A stretch of 64,000 nt of DNA from Palsa-504 sp963742795 (GTDB taxonomy: Bacteria; Actinomycetota; Actinomycetes; Streptosporangiales; Streptosporangiaceae), in assembly GCA_963742795.1 (NCBI GenBank), contig CAVUNL010000025.1, positions 372,001 to 436,000 on the forward strand, in the 5' to 3' direction. The notes beneath the pieces were generated by a model. The model was not told where the DNA came from, did no database searches, and was given only the letters and a program-made list of their open reading frames with translations. Positions 55,251 through 63,949 of this stretch are shown in pieces. The stretch's first letter is position 1. Each line of letters begins with the position of its first letter. A program made the translations under genes and the position numbers.

Positions 55251-55331
55251 CCGTGATCGTCTTCAACACCTCGGCACCAGCGTGCGGGCCCGGCATCCGC
55301 GAGCGCCGAAGGCGCCTCGCTGTCAGGTGAA

Positions 55332-56303
55332 TCAGTGGCCGGGGCGGATCTGGCGCAGCGCGCTGAGGGTGGTGCCGCGCCGCCGCCGGACCAGGGCGCG
55401 CAGCGTGCTGGTGTTCTGGTAGCCGACCGCCGCGGCGATAGCGTCGACCGTCTGGTTGGTCGTACGCAGCAAGAAAGTCGCCTCGTCCAGGCGGATCTCA
55501 TGGACGAAGTCGGTCGGCGACATGCCCAGCACGGCTGCGGTGGTGCGCTGCAGGGTCCGTTCACTGACGCCGATCGCGGCCGCCGCCCGGCTGATCTGCA
55601 GCGGCTCGGCGACGTGGCCGCGGACCCACCGCTCGAATGCGGTCATCGCCGGGTCCGCGGCAGCCAGGTGCGACGGGACAGCGAAGATGGCCTGGGACGG
55701 GCGATCGCCGATCACCAGGTACCGGGCGACCATGTCGGCCAGCGCGGGGCTCTCCTGAGCCACGATCGACAGCGCCAGGTCTATGTGCGCGAAAGCGGCG
55801 CCCGCGGTGGTGACCCGCCCGTCCCGGGCGAGCGTCCGGCTCTCGTCAAGCCGCACGGCGGTGTAGCGACGGCGGAATGCCGGACCCAGCCACCAGCTGG
55901 TGGTGGCCAGCAGGCCGTCGAGGATGCCGGCCTCGGCCAGGAAAAATGTCCCGGTGCACGCCGCCGCGAGGGCGCTGCCGGCTATGTGCAGCGCCGTGAC
56001 GTGGGCGAGTACGGGATGGTTCCGCACGATGTCCACGACCTGCCGCGACGACTTGAGGCTGCAACCGACCGCTGGCATGACCACTAGGTCGGGGACGATA
56101 CCCAGGTCCGTCAGCGGCTGGGTGGCCACGCGCAGGCCGTGCCCGGTGCGCACCGAGGCTTCGGTTCCGGCCACCGTGACGTCGAACGGGGGTACGGACG
56201 TGGCCACGTCCTCGCGCAGGGCGTTCGCGGTGGCCAGCACGTCCAGGACGGCACTCAGCCCCGAATCGAACAGGTCCGGCACGGCGAGCACGGCGATCTC
56301 CAT
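55332..56303 (-). CDS. GlxA-type AraC-family regulator (DJ-1/PfpI fused to AraC HTH)
   Basis: 323 residues from ATG 56303. The N-terminal DJ-1/PfpI-like domain has AVLAVPDLFDSGLSAVLDVL and the nucleophile-elbow region AAACTGTFFLAEAGILDGLL with the Cys in position. The C-terminal AraC HTH (residues ~220-320) is SRAAAAIGVSERTLQRTTAA and VDAIAAAVGYQNTSTLRALV. A longer open frame upstream is rejected because it would overlap the divergent monooxygenase. These regulators usually activate a neighbouring gene, here probably the ABM monooxygenase across a 94-base divergent promoter region containing the palindrome GGCGGATCCGCC (56325-56336). Confidence 0.85.
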   Translation of the reverse strand: MEIAVLAVPDLFDSGLSAVLDVLATANALREDVATSVPPFDVTVAGTEASVRTGHGLRVATQPLTDLGIVPDLVVMPAVGCSLKSSRQVVDIVRNHPVLAHVTALHIAGSALAAACTGTFFLAEAGILDGLLATTSWWLGPAFRRRYTAVRLDESRTLARDGRVTTAGAAFAHIDLALSIVAQESPALADMVARYLVIGDRPSQAIFAVPSHLAAADPAMTAFERWVRGHVAEPLQISRAAAAIGVSERTLQRTTAAVLGMSPTDFVHEIRLDEATFLLRTTNQTVDAIAAAVGYQNTSTLRALVRRRRGTTLSALRQIRPGH

Positions 56304-56397
56304 GTCGGAAACGGTACCATTCTCGGCGGATCCGCCACTGCCGCATGCTCCCGTCTGCGGGCTAGCGTTGATCGAGAACCCAGCGAAAGGATCTTTC

Positions 56398-56694
56398 ATG
56401 AGCGTCGACCGAGGACTACTCGTTATCCTTGAGGCCCAGCCGGGCAAGGAAGACGAGCTCGCCGCCTTCCTGACCCAGGCCCAGCCGCTGGCTGCGGCTG
56501 AGCCCGGCACTGTCACCTGGTACGCCTTCAAGCTCAGCGACACCACGTTCGGCATTTTCGACACGTTCAGCGACGAGGCCGGGCGGCAGGCGCACCTGAA
56601 CGGCCCGGTCGCCGCCGCGCTCGGCCAGGCCGGCCCGGGCTTGCTGGCCAAGGACCCGGACATCCAAAGGGCCGACATCCTCGCCGCGAAGTGA
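56398..56694 (+). CDS. ABM-domain (antibiotic biosynthesis monooxygenase-like) protein
   Basis: 98 residues of the dimeric alpha/beta-barrel ABM fold: LLVILEAQPGKEDELAAFLT, EPGTVTWYAFKLSDTTFGIF and DTFSDEAGRQAHLNGPVAAA. Such proteins can be cofactor-free monooxygenases or small-molecule scavengers; the sequence does not tell which. ATG 56398 has GCGAAAGG upstream. Divergent from, and probably controlled by, the GlxA-type regulator. Confidence 0.85.
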   Translation: MSVDRGLLVILEAQPGKEDELAAFLTQAQPLAAAEPGTVTWYAFKLSDTTFGIFDTFSDEAGRQAHLNGPVAAALGQAGPGLLAKDPDIQRADILAAK

Positions 56695-56707
56695 GCGCGC
56701 TTCCAGC

Positions 56708-56810
56708 GTTATTGCGGGGCGCGCCGACTATCGGCGTACCAGCCCTCCTGGACTCTGGCCTGGCCGGATTCCAGGCCAGAGCTGTGCAGCTGAGGCCGCT
56801 CCCGCGCCTG
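56708..56810. repeat. ~100-bp dispersed repeat, copy 1 (DsbA gene tail)
   Basis: Resembles 62665-62767 with conserved blocks GCGGGGCGCGCCG, GGCGTACCAG and CCTCCTGGAC in the same order and spacing. On the minus strand it encodes RERPQLHSSG, like the DsbA remnant's RERPQLRSFG. It therefore looks like a degraded duplicate of that gene's 3' end. Confidence 0.65.
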
Positions 56811-56877
56811 GCCGGGTCGAGGACAAATCCCGTGGACTGCTGCGACGTGCGCGATGGCCGCACTGCGATCGTGGTGC

Positions 56878-57678
56878 TCACTTGAAGAAGTGGGTTCGGG
56901 CCTGCGGCAGCCGGACACCGTCGACGTCGAGGTCGATCTTTTCGTTGTAGAAGGCGACCAGGCCGGCGATGGGCAGCAGCTGGCGGGTCGGGTAGTCATA
57001 GGCCCAGGCGAGGTCCTGGTGGCCGTCGCGCACCGTATCGCCGGTGCGGACCGACCAGTAGCCGCTGGTGACGCCCTTGTACGGGCAGGCCGTCTGGGTG
57101 GCGGTGGGCACGAGATGGGCGACGGCGACATCGGTGCGATCGAAGTAGTAGCGGGTCGGCAGGCCGGTCTCGAACACCAGCACCGGCGTGGTGGTTTCGG
57201 CCAGCGTGACCCCCTCGAGCGAGGCGCGGACGCGGCGGTGCGAGCGGAGCGCGTCGACGCGGACATACGGGTTGCGGGGATGGACGAAGACCTGCTCGTC
57301 CTCCTCGAACCAGGCATCGAGCGCGTCCCAGTCGAAGCGGGCTGTGCCGGGCACCCCGTTGATCGCGTCACCGCCGAAGACCCGCACGGTGCCCGGGCGG
57401 TCCAGGCTGCCCGCGCGCAGGCCGTGGCGGCGTGCCGTGCCCTGGCGGAGGTGCTGCTCGTGGTGTTCATCGACGAGGAAGCGCGGGTCGATGTCGTCGG
57501 CCGGGATGTAGTACTGCGGGTAGTACGGCCATTCCCAGACGTACCGGGCCCGGGTGGTGTCGAAGATCTGCTCGCCGCCGAGGGTCGCCCGCACGCGGCG
57601 CGGCGCGGGTTCGACGTGATTGGACTCTGCGATCATCTGCGGGTAGTCGTGATCGGCCGCGACGGGTAGGACGGTCAT
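56878..57678 (-). CDS. DUF427 double-domain protein
   Basis: 266 residues with two copies of DUF427. The first spans ~25-115 (RRVRATLGGEQIFDTTRARY, VWEWPYYPQYYIPADDID), the second ~145-255 (HRRVRASLEGVTLAETTTPV, LVFETGLPTRYYFDRTDVAV, CPYKGVTSGYWSVRTGD, WAYDYPTRQLLPIAGLVAFY). The CPYKG and paired strand motifs are characteristic. Function of the family is not established. The ATG 57678 has GAGGAGCGAGG upstream. It begins at the end of the DUF5999 frame (4-base overlap), so the two may share a transcript. Confidence 0.9.
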   Translation of the reverse strand: MTVLPVAADHDYPQMIAESNHVEPAPRRVRATLGGEQIFDTTRARYVWEWPYYPQYYIPADDIDPRFLVDEHHEQHLRQGTARRHGLRAGSLDRPGTVRVFGGDAINGVPGTARFDWDALDAWFEEDEQVFVHPRNPYVRVDALRSHRRVRASLEGVTLAETTTPVLVFETGLPTRYYFDRTDVAVAHLVPTATQTACPYKGVTSGYWSVRTGDTVRDGHQDLAWAYDYPTRQLLPIAGLVAFYNEKIDLDVDGVRLPQARTHFFK

Positions 57679-58066
57679 CGTGCCTCGCTCCTCAGGTCGG
57701 CTGGTTTTGACGTTCCAGATCTCGCGGTGGCGTCGGCGGCCAGGTGGTGCATGAGCGAACGGGCGGATTGCCGGGAGTGATCAGCGAGCCTTCTTCGTAG
57801 CTTCCGGCGAACCGCTCGTGCAGCGCGGCGCTGATCTTTGCCGGTGGCCGGGCGCGGATCCAGGCTTGCATGGCGGTGTCCACCGATCCAGGGCGGCCGG
57901 TGCGGCGGGATGCAGCGGCCATCGGGACGCAGCGCGCCGGTGTCCTCGAACATTACGACGCCGTTGCAGAGCAGGCTCCATCCCTGTCCGGGATGAGACA
58001 CCACGACGTGGGCCGCCTCGCGGTCGGATGCGTCCGCGGGCGGGCAGGGGGTTGATGCTGGCACAT
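57675..58066 (-). pseudogene. DUF5999-like small protein, frameshifted near the start
   Basis: ATG 58066 has a good ribosome site (GGAGTACATC) and begins MCQHQPP, the usual start of DUF5999 proteins. The frame then changes: the family body PPADASDREAAHVVVSHPGQ, GWSLLCNGVVMFEDTGALRP lies one frame away. The break is at a C5 run (58047-58051 as G); six would restore the frame. The body frame runs on past the usual ~70-residue end to 57675 without recognisable domain. Without repair only a GTG at 58064 could start the body frame, and it has the same ribosome site, so partial expression is conceivable. Confidence 0.65.
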
Positions 58067-58203
58067 GATGTACTCCGATCGTGTTGCCGGCGGTGAGGGC
58101 CGGTGATTTGCATGGCGGTGATCACATGGTCCCGCGGGTGACTGATGTGCGGCGCCACCGGTTCCGCCTTATGGGCGGAGTAGTGCTTGCTGCCGCTTTC
58201 TGG

Positions 58204-59586
58204 CTACCTGGGCGGGAACTGTGAGTTGGGGGCGGGCGAGGCGAGGTTAGCGGTGGGGGCGCTGGCGGTGAAGCCGATCACCGCGCAGTTGATGTCGACG
58301 CCGGCCGAGCCGTAGGGCTCAGGCTGGCCGGTGGCGGGGTTGACGCCGGTCAGCAGGTCGGGCCGGGTGGCGGCGAGGTTGAAGACCTGGTTCTCGTCGA
58401 TCTGGCGGGTGTTCAGTCCTGCGCTGACCGCCTTGGGGGTCCACAGGCCGAGCTGGGCGTCCCACAGCGGGCTGTAGGCGTCGGCGTGCCGGGGGTCGGT
58501 CAGGGTCGGGAAGTCGCCGAACACGTTCAGCAGGTCCCCGCCGTTGCGCAGCGCATTGATCAGCGCGGTGTTGCCGGCGGAGGCGTCCTGCGCGGCGAAC
58601 CCGTCCTTGACCAGGTGCACGAACCCCTGCGCCTGCGGGTTGCCAGCGCCGGCCTGGCCGTTGATGAAGCCGAACAGCCGCTCGCGGGCCGAGCCGAGGA
58701 AGTCATCCCCGCCGTTGAACGAGGCGTTGTTCAGCGCGGGCACGTAGGTGGACCGCTCCAGCACCGCGGTCAGCGGCTGGCCGGCGTCGGTGGACAGGTA
58801 GACGATCGGCTGGCCTGCGTCGAAGCCCTTGACGAACAGCAGGTCCACCCAGGACTCGGCGAACTGGCCGGGCGCGGATTTGCCGGCGATGTGGACGCCC
58901 AGCACGCGGTCCTCGGTGTTGGTGTGGTGGGTCACGTCGAAGGGGCCGTCGCCGGTGGCCACGATCGGCGCGTTGTAGACGACGTCCGAGCCGGCGATCT
59001 TGATGAACGGGCTGTACCCGGGGCCGGCCACGGAACCTGGCTGGAACTTGGCCAGCGGGAACCCGTCCGGCCCCGGTGTCGCGATGCGGGTGGGGCTGAA
59101 GTCTGGCGCGCCGGCGAAGTTCACCACCGCGGGCCCGAACGGGTTCTGCAGCGGCGTCGGTGAGCCGAGGGTCACCGTCTGCACCGCGGCCGGGTCGCTG
59201 ATCGCGATGTTGGCGAGCTTGGGCGCGTAGTTCACGCCCAGGTCGTGCGCCAGGCCGGAGTCGGAGGCGTCCAGCAGGATGTACCACACCTTGTGCCCGT
59301 TCGCGGTGCCCGGGTACAGCGGCAGGCGCACCGTCTCGTTGCTGAGGTCGACCTGGAGCGCGCTCTCCTCGGTCAGGTGATCCCGCGGCAGCAGGCCGCT
59401 GAGCTGCCCCAGCCCGGTGGCAGAGCCCGTCCCCTGCACCCGGGCGACCGGGGCGGCCGACGCGGCCGACCCCGCGTACCCGGCAACGGCCAGCGATGCC
59501 GCGGCGGCGACCGCCGCCGCCGCGAGCACGGCTACCGGCCCGCGTTTTCTAGCGGGCACCGATCTGAAGATACGGCGATTCATCAT
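58204..59586 (-). CDS. Secreted protein of unknown function (DUF7482-like)
   Basis: 460 residues with an N-terminal signal peptide: basic MMNRRIFRSVPARKR, hydrophobic VAVLAAAAVAAAASLAVAGY and likely cleavage in SAASAAPVA. The mature part reads as a beta-rich protein with repeated patterns: HKVWYILLDASDSGLAHDLG, VNYAPKLANIAISDPAAV, SPFIKIAGSDVVYNAPIVAT, ESWVDLLFVKGFDAGQPIVY and YSPLWDAQLGLWTPKAV. Similar actinobacterial proteins carry this domain; the assignment to DUF7482 is tentative. No catalytic motif identified. The ATG is preceded by AGAGGAG. A large palindrome (59619-59653) lies 33 bases upstream. Confidence 0.75.
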   Translation of the reverse strand: MMNRRIFRSVPARKRGPVAVLAAAAVAAAASLAVAGYAGSAASAAPVARVQGTGSATGLGQLSGLLPRDHLTEESALQVDLSNETVRLPLYPGTANGHKVWYILLDASDSGLAHDLGVNYAPKLANIAISDPAAVQTVTLGSPTPLQNPFGPAVVNFAGAPDFSPTRIATPGPDGFPLAKFQPGSVAGPGYSPFIKIAGSDVVYNAPIVATGDGPFDVTHHTNTEDRVLGVHIAGKSAPGQFAESWVDLLFVKGFDAGQPIVYLSTDAGQPLTAVLERSTYVPALNNASFNGGDDFLGSARERLFGFINGQAGAGNPQAQGFVHLVKDGFAAQDASAGNTALINALRNGGDLLNVFGDFPTLTDPRHADAYSPLWDAQLGLWTPKAVSAGLNTRQIDENQVFNLAATRPDLLTGVNPATGQPEPYGSAGVDINCAVIGFTASAPTANLASPAPNSQFPPR

Positions 59587-59618
59587 GTGCTCCTCTTTCC
59601 CTGATGGTGTGTGCTTGT

Positions 59619-59653
59619 CCAGGCCTGGCAGAGCTGCAGCTCGCCAGGCCTGG
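59619..59653. promoter_or_regulatory. 35-bp nested palindrome
   Basis: CCAGGCCTGGC and its reverse complement GCCAGGCCTGG flank an inner palindrome GAGCTGCAGCTC, with one unpaired A. It lies between two minus-strand genes: it may be the terminator of the 73-residue gene upstream or the operator of the secreted-protein gene downstream. Confidence 0.6.
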
Positions 59654-59720
59654 TCGGCCGATGAGAGGGTGAGCGGCCGCGCTGGTGTCGCTCATCACCC
59701 ATGCGCTGTGCCCTGGTCCG

Positions 59721-59942
59721 CTAGTTACCGGCCTGGTCCGTCGGGGACGGCTCCACGCCGACCAGCTCCAGGCCCAGGCTGCGCACCCGTTCCAAGACGC
59801 TGTACAGGTGGGACTGATCGCGGATCTCGCCGACCAGGACCGTCTGCCCCGCGGCCGGCTCCAGGATCATCCCGTCGAACGCGGAACCGAGGCGCTCGGT
59901 CAGCCGCCCTCGGACGCTGATCCGGTACCGGACTGGTGCCAT
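59721..59942 (-). CDS. 73-aa conserved hypothetical protein
   Basis: Small soluble protein MAPVRYRISVRGRLTERLGS then AFDGMILEPAAGQTVLVGEI and LYSVLERVRSLGLELVGVEP. The pattern RGRL-ER-AFDG ... GQTVL-GEI-DQ-LY-LL-R-LGLEL-V recurs in many actinobacterial and other soil genomes as a short beta-alpha-beta protein of unknown function. ATG 59942 is preceded by GGCGGAGGAGAC, a near-perfect ribosome site. It lies between the MalT-like regulator and the secreted protein, all on the minus strand. Confidence 0.75.
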   Translation of the reverse strand: MAPVRYRISVRGRLTERLGSAFDGMILEPAAGQTVLVGEIRDQSHLYSVLERVRSLGLELVGVEPSPTDQAGN

Positions 59943-60152
59943 GTCTCCTCCGCCCTTCGGCCGAGGTTCACTATCAGCCCGGCCCGGGTGATCATTTATC
60001 ACCCCCGGCACCGGTCTCACCCGGGTGATTGCCCGGCCAGGCCGGATGGTCTAGGCGGGGAAGGGCCGCGCGACGCGGGCGTAAAAGCCGGAGATGACCA
60101 GGTTTCCGGGCGCAGATCGACAGCCGTCCCGGAACTGGCTGATTTTCAGCGG

Positions 60153-62474
60153 TCACCGGATATCACCGTCCCAGACCCGGCTGACGGCCTGCTTTCGGGT
60201 CGAGACTCCCAGCTTGCGGTAGATGTGCCGGGTATGGGTCTTCATCGTGTCGTAGGAGACGAACAGCTGGCGGGCGATCTCCCGCAGGGAAAGGTCACTG
60301 CTGAGCCAGCGCAGGATTTCCTGCTCGCGACCGCTCAGCGGCCGGGCCCGCCGGCCAGGAGCGGGGCCGGCTGCCCCGGTCCGCGCAGCCAGCACCCGTT
60401 CGGTCCTGGTCACCAGCTCGGTCAGGACGCCAGGGTCGGCGCAGGCGGCGATGATCTCCCGGGCCGCTCGAAGCCGCGCCCGGGCATCGTCGCTGTTCCC
60501 GTCGTGGAACCTGATCCTGGCCAGGCAGAGCAGCGCGCAGGCGGTCTCCAGCCGGGCCCGGCCGCGCCGGGCCAGCTCCAGGCCCTTGAGCGCGGCCGCT
60601 TCGGCCTCGGCGGTCTGGCCGCGGCGGTCGAGTACGTCGGCCATGGTGATCACCGCCGTGGCGGTGATCCAGTACTCGCCAAGGCCGTGGCCCGCGGCCA
60701 GGTCGGTCGCCTTCCGCGCGTCCCGTTCGGCGGCGTCGAGATCACCAGCCCGGGCGCGGATGGCACTCAGGCAGCCCATCGCCCACACGCCGGCCAGGTA
60801 GTTGGCCAGCGGCCTTCCGGCCCTCGCGACCTGGCCCAGGACGGCCACGGCTTCGCCGTCCCGGCCCTGCCAGCACAGGTTCGCGCCCAAGGTCGCCAGC
60901 GACCCCGCCCGCCACCGGGGGGCCCCCGATTCTTCGAGCGCCACCGCCCTGCGGCTGGGCGGCTCGGCCCCGGCGAGGTCCCCGGTCATCTGGCGGTGTC
61001 CGGCCCGCAGCATGCAGGCAGCCGACTCGACCGAGGCCACCGCTTCCCGCAGCGGGCCCTGGGGCACGCCGGCCTCCGCGGCCTCCACCCAGGGCTCCAC
61101 CTCGTCGAGCCGGCCCAGGTTGCGAGCCAGCCAGGCCCGTATCAGGCACAGCCGGGCGTCTTGCACGACGGTCTCGGGCGGCAGCCGGTCCAGCCATGAC
61201 TCCACGGTCTCGACCAGGCCCTCATTGAAGCAGGCGTGCCACCCAGAGGCGATCAGCTCCCGGGCGTCGGCCACATCGCCGACCGAGAGGGCATGCTCGA
61301 TGGCCTCGGCGGTATTGCCGTGACCGTGATGCCACGCCGACGCGCGGCGGTGAAGCAGGGCCGCGAGCCCCGGTTCGGCCCGGTCTAGCTCGTGGCGCAA
61401 CAGCTCGCCGAACAGCTGGTGGTATCGGTACCAGCGGCGCCTGGTGTCCAGGCGCACTAGGAACAGGTTGGCTCGCTCCATCTCCTCCAGGAGGCGCTGG
61501 GATCCGCTGCCGCCGGTCACCGCGTCGCACAGCGGCCCGGACAACCGGTCGAGCACCGAAGTCCGCAGCAGGAACGAGCGGATCTCCGCCGGCAGGCCGT
61601 CCAGCACCTCGGCCAGGAGGTAGTCCACGATCTGGCGGTCGTCGCCGGCGAAGGCCTGGATGAACGCGGATGGCTCGGGACGGCCGCGCAGCGACAACCC
61701 GGCCAGGTACAGGCCCGCGGCCCACCCCTCGGTGCGCTGCTGCAGCGCGCGGATGTCCGCCGGCGCCAGGGCCAGGCCCAGCGTCCCGTTGAGCAGCGCG
61801 GCCGTCTCGGCCTCGGTAAACCGAAGATCATCGGCCCGGATCTCGAACATCTCACCCCGCGCCCGCAGCCGGGCCAGCGGCAATTCCGGGTCGGCCCGAA
61901 CGGCCAGGGCCAGCCGGACGGCCGGGGGGAGGTGCTCGACCATGAAAGCGACCGAACTGAGGATGTCCTGGTTGGAGATGAGGTGATAATCATCGAGTAC
62001 CAGCGTCACCGGGGCCGGCAGGACCTCCAGCTCGTTGACCAGCATGGGCAGGACGGCGTCCATGCTGCCGGCGCCCGGAGCCGTGAGCACCGGCAAGGCC
62101 GCCGCGCCGAAGCCCGGCGACACGCCCGCCACGCTGGCGATGACGTGCGCCCAGAACCGCACCGGGTCGTTGTCGCCCGGATCCACCGACACCCACGCGG
62201 TGCGCGATGCCGTATCGGCCAGGCGCCAGTCGCGCAGCAGGCAGGTCTTCCCCCAGCCTGCCGGCGCGCTGATGACCACCAGCCGGGCAGGCCGATCCTC
62301 GGTGAGGCGACTGAGGAGGGGCTGGCGGACCACGGCGCCGGGACGTCTGGCCGGCAGGCGCAGCTTCGAGGCGAGCACGAGCGTTGCGTGGCGCGAACCA
62401 CCAGGACCAGCACGTTCACCCCCGGCCGACCGCGCAGTACGCATCCCTCCTGTCGCGCGGACAGGACCGGTCAC
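60153..62474 (-). CDS. LuxR-family regulator, MalT-like
   Basis: 773 residues. ATPase part: LVVISAPAGWGKTCLLRDWR (Walker A, ~66-85), VTLVLDDYHLISNQDI (Walker B) and RADPELPLARLRARGEMFEI, EGWAAGLYLAGLSLRGR typical of MalT/AcoK-type STAND activators. A TPR-like middle section senses the inducer. C-terminal HTH: PLSGREQEILRWLSSDLSLR, EIARQLFVSYDTMKTHTRHI. MalT-like proteins bind an inducer and ATP, oligomerise and activate promoters. The 73-residue gene and the secreted-protein gene downstream on the same strand are the nearest candidate targets. Start uncertain; later starts near 62420 are possible. Confidence 0.9.
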   Translation of the reverse strand: MTGPVRATGGMRTARSAGGERAGPGGSRHATLVLASKLRLPARRPGAVVRQPLLSRLTEDRPARLVVISAPAGWGKTCLLRDWRLADTASRTAWVSVDPGDNDPVRFWAHVIASVAGVSPGFGAAALPVLTAPGAGSMDAVLPMLVNELEVLPAPVTLVLDDYHLISNQDILSSVAFMVEHLPPAVRLALAVRADPELPLARLRARGEMFEIRADDLRFTEAETAALLNGTLGLALAPADIRALQQRTEGWAAGLYLAGLSLRGRPEPSAFIQAFAGDDRQIVDYLLAEVLDGLPAEIRSFLLRTSVLDRLSGPLCDAVTGGSGSQRLLEEMERANLFLVRLDTRRRWYRYHQLFGELLRHELDRAEPGLAALLHRRASAWHHGHGNTAEAIEHALSVGDVADARELIASGWHACFNEGLVETVESWLDRLPPETVVQDARLCLIRAWLARNLGRLDEVEPWVEAAEAGVPQGPLREAVASVESAACMLRAGHRQMTGDLAGAEPPSRRAVALEESGAPRWRAGSLATLGANLCWQGRDGEAVAVLGQVARAGRPLANYLAGVWAMGCLSAIRARAGDLDAAERDARKATDLAAGHGLGEYWITATAVITMADVLDRRGQTAEAEAAALKGLELARRGRARLETACALLCLARIRFHDGNSDDARARLRAAREIIAACADPGVLTELVTRTERVLAARTGAAGPAPGRRARPLSGREQEILRWLSSDLSLREIARQLFVSYDTMKTHTRHIYRKLGVSTRKQAVSRVWDGDIR

Positions 62475-62664
62475 GTGAGTTCCGGGCTAAGATTCACGGG
62501 CATGGCCCCTGCCCTCCTACAACCCAAGCGTATCCTCGCATCACCCGGGCGGGAAGCTCACGCGGAGCCGAGGACGTCAGGTCCGGTCCACGCTGGCGTG
62601 GTAGAGCGGCGGCCTTCATTGCAGGAGCCTGGCACGCTTCATCCCAGACCGCGTTTCACGCGCC

Positions 62665-62767
62665 GCTATCGCGGGGCGCGCCGGCGGCTGGCGTACCAGT
62701 CCTCCTGGACGCCGACCTAGCCGGGTTCCACGCCGAAGCTGCGTAGCTGCGGCCGCTCGCGCACGCG
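62665..62767. repeat. ~100-bp dispersed repeat, copy 2 (DsbA gene tail)
   Basis: Counterpart of 56708-56810. It covers the last ~16 codons and the stop of the DsbA remnant and ~50 bases beyond. This is the better preserved copy. Confidence 0.65.
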
Positions 62768-63085
62768 GCGTTTGAGCTCGGCGAAGCCCGGAAAGCTGGC
62801 GAGGCCCAGGACGTTGTCCCACAGCGGGACGGCCTCGGCCTCGCTGGGCAGGCGGCTGACCACCGGGCCGAAGAACCCGACGCCGTCCGGGGGCTGGAAG
62901 TGGATGATCGGTGTCCCGACGTCCTTGCCGGTCAGCGCCAGGGCCTCGTCCGTCTCCCGTTGCAGCTCGGCGTCGAACGAGGTGTCATCCAGCGCGTCGG
63001 CGAGCTCGGCAGGCAGGCCGGCCTCAGGCAGGATGGGCTCGAGGAAGGTCCGGACGCCGCCGGGCTCATCGCCGCACGGGTGCCA
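62717..63085 (-). pseudogene. DsbA-family (mycothiol-dependent nitroreductase-like) C-terminal remnant
   Basis: About 120 codons with no start: EPILPEAGLPAELADALDDT, VGTPIIHFQPPDGVGFFGPV, VSRLPSEAEAVPLWDNVLGL and RERPQLRSFGVEPG before the stop. The VGTPxIxF...GFFGPVxSR segment is the cis-Pro region of DsbA/FrnE-like proteins related to the mycothiol-dependent nitroreductase of mycobacteria. The N-terminal thioredoxin-like active site (CxxC or CPWC) is gone. It abuts, head to head, a hydrolase fragment on the other strand. Confidence 0.65.
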
Positions 63086-63121
63086 CCTGGGCCGAAATGC
63101 GGCGCGCAGTTATCTACGGCG

Positions 63122-63622
63122 AGCTTCCAGCACATGCTCAACGCCGCCGCGGCCGCCCGCACCGCCGAGACCCGCGGCGAGGGCCCTCAGACCTTCCAGC
63201 TCTTCCCCGACACCGCCGAGCAGGCCCGCGCCCGCGGCGGACAGCACGCGGTCGAGGGCTTCGAGTACTACATCAGCGCCCCCACCGCGCACCCGCGCTC
63301 GGCCAAGTTCCTCACCCGGTCCAGCATCGACCACATGGCCTTCTTCGACGCCTTCCGATTCGTGAGCCTGATCGCCCCGCGACCCGTACTCATGATCGTC
63401 GGCCGCGAGGCCCTCACGGCCTGGATGCTCATCCAGGCCCTCCAGAACGCCGCCCCCAGGGGACTCCACTGGATCGACGGCGCCAGCCACAACGACCTCT
63501 ACTACAAAGAGCAGTACGTCGGGCCGGCCATCACCAAGCTCACCGGCTTCTTCACGGGCAGCCGCCGGGCTAGTCGAGTCTTCGCATGCAATGCCTGGCT
63601 CGCGCAGAAACAGAGGATCTGA
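63122..63622 (+). pseudogene. Alpha/beta hydrolase C-terminal remnant
   Basis: Reads SFQHMLNAAAAARTAETRGE, TFQLFPDTAEQARARGGQHA, EYYISAPTAHPRSAKFLTRS, LIAPRPVLMIVGREALTAWM and DGASHNDLYYKEQYVGPAIT, the second half of YcjY-like alpha/beta hydrolases (dienelactone hydrolase group) including the catalytic-His segment GASHNDLYY. The nucleophile half is missing; upstream the frame is only the antisense of the DsbA remnant. The last ~18 residues (RVFACNAWLAQKQRI) look atypical, so the 3' end may also be altered. Confidence 0.7.
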
Positions 63623-63949
63623 ACGCTGAGATCCACCGAGCTGACGCATTCCTCAGCCGCCTCGAGTCGGCGATCCGGCTTGCAACGTCTGGCAGACAGA
63701 ATCACGGTTCGTAACTGCGGTCGCCAAGGCGCCGCCTGGTGTCGCGCCGAACCGGGTGATCTGTATGCCGCTACGCGTATAGCCCGACGGTTTGGCCACG
63801 CCCGAATCTGCATGTTATGGCTGTGGTGAGGACGTCCAGGCCGCCCGGGTGTCCATCCGCTCCGTCCCTGCAGGCAGGTGGGCTTTGCCGCGTCGCGTCG
63901 CGGGGACCTGGGCGCTGTGCGCCTAGAGCGGTTCGCTTACGGTGGTGGC
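63623..63949. other. Intergenic region without a recognised gene
   Basis: No ORF with family features. The last 30 bases, with TTACGGT 8-14 bases before the ATG of the next gene, look like a promoter placed very close to a start codon. Confidence 0.5.

Noticed and set aside
56304..56678. N-terminal extension of the GlxA-type regulator to 56678
   Set aside because: Would be antisense to the ABM gene; the DJ-1 domain begins exactly at ATG 56303.
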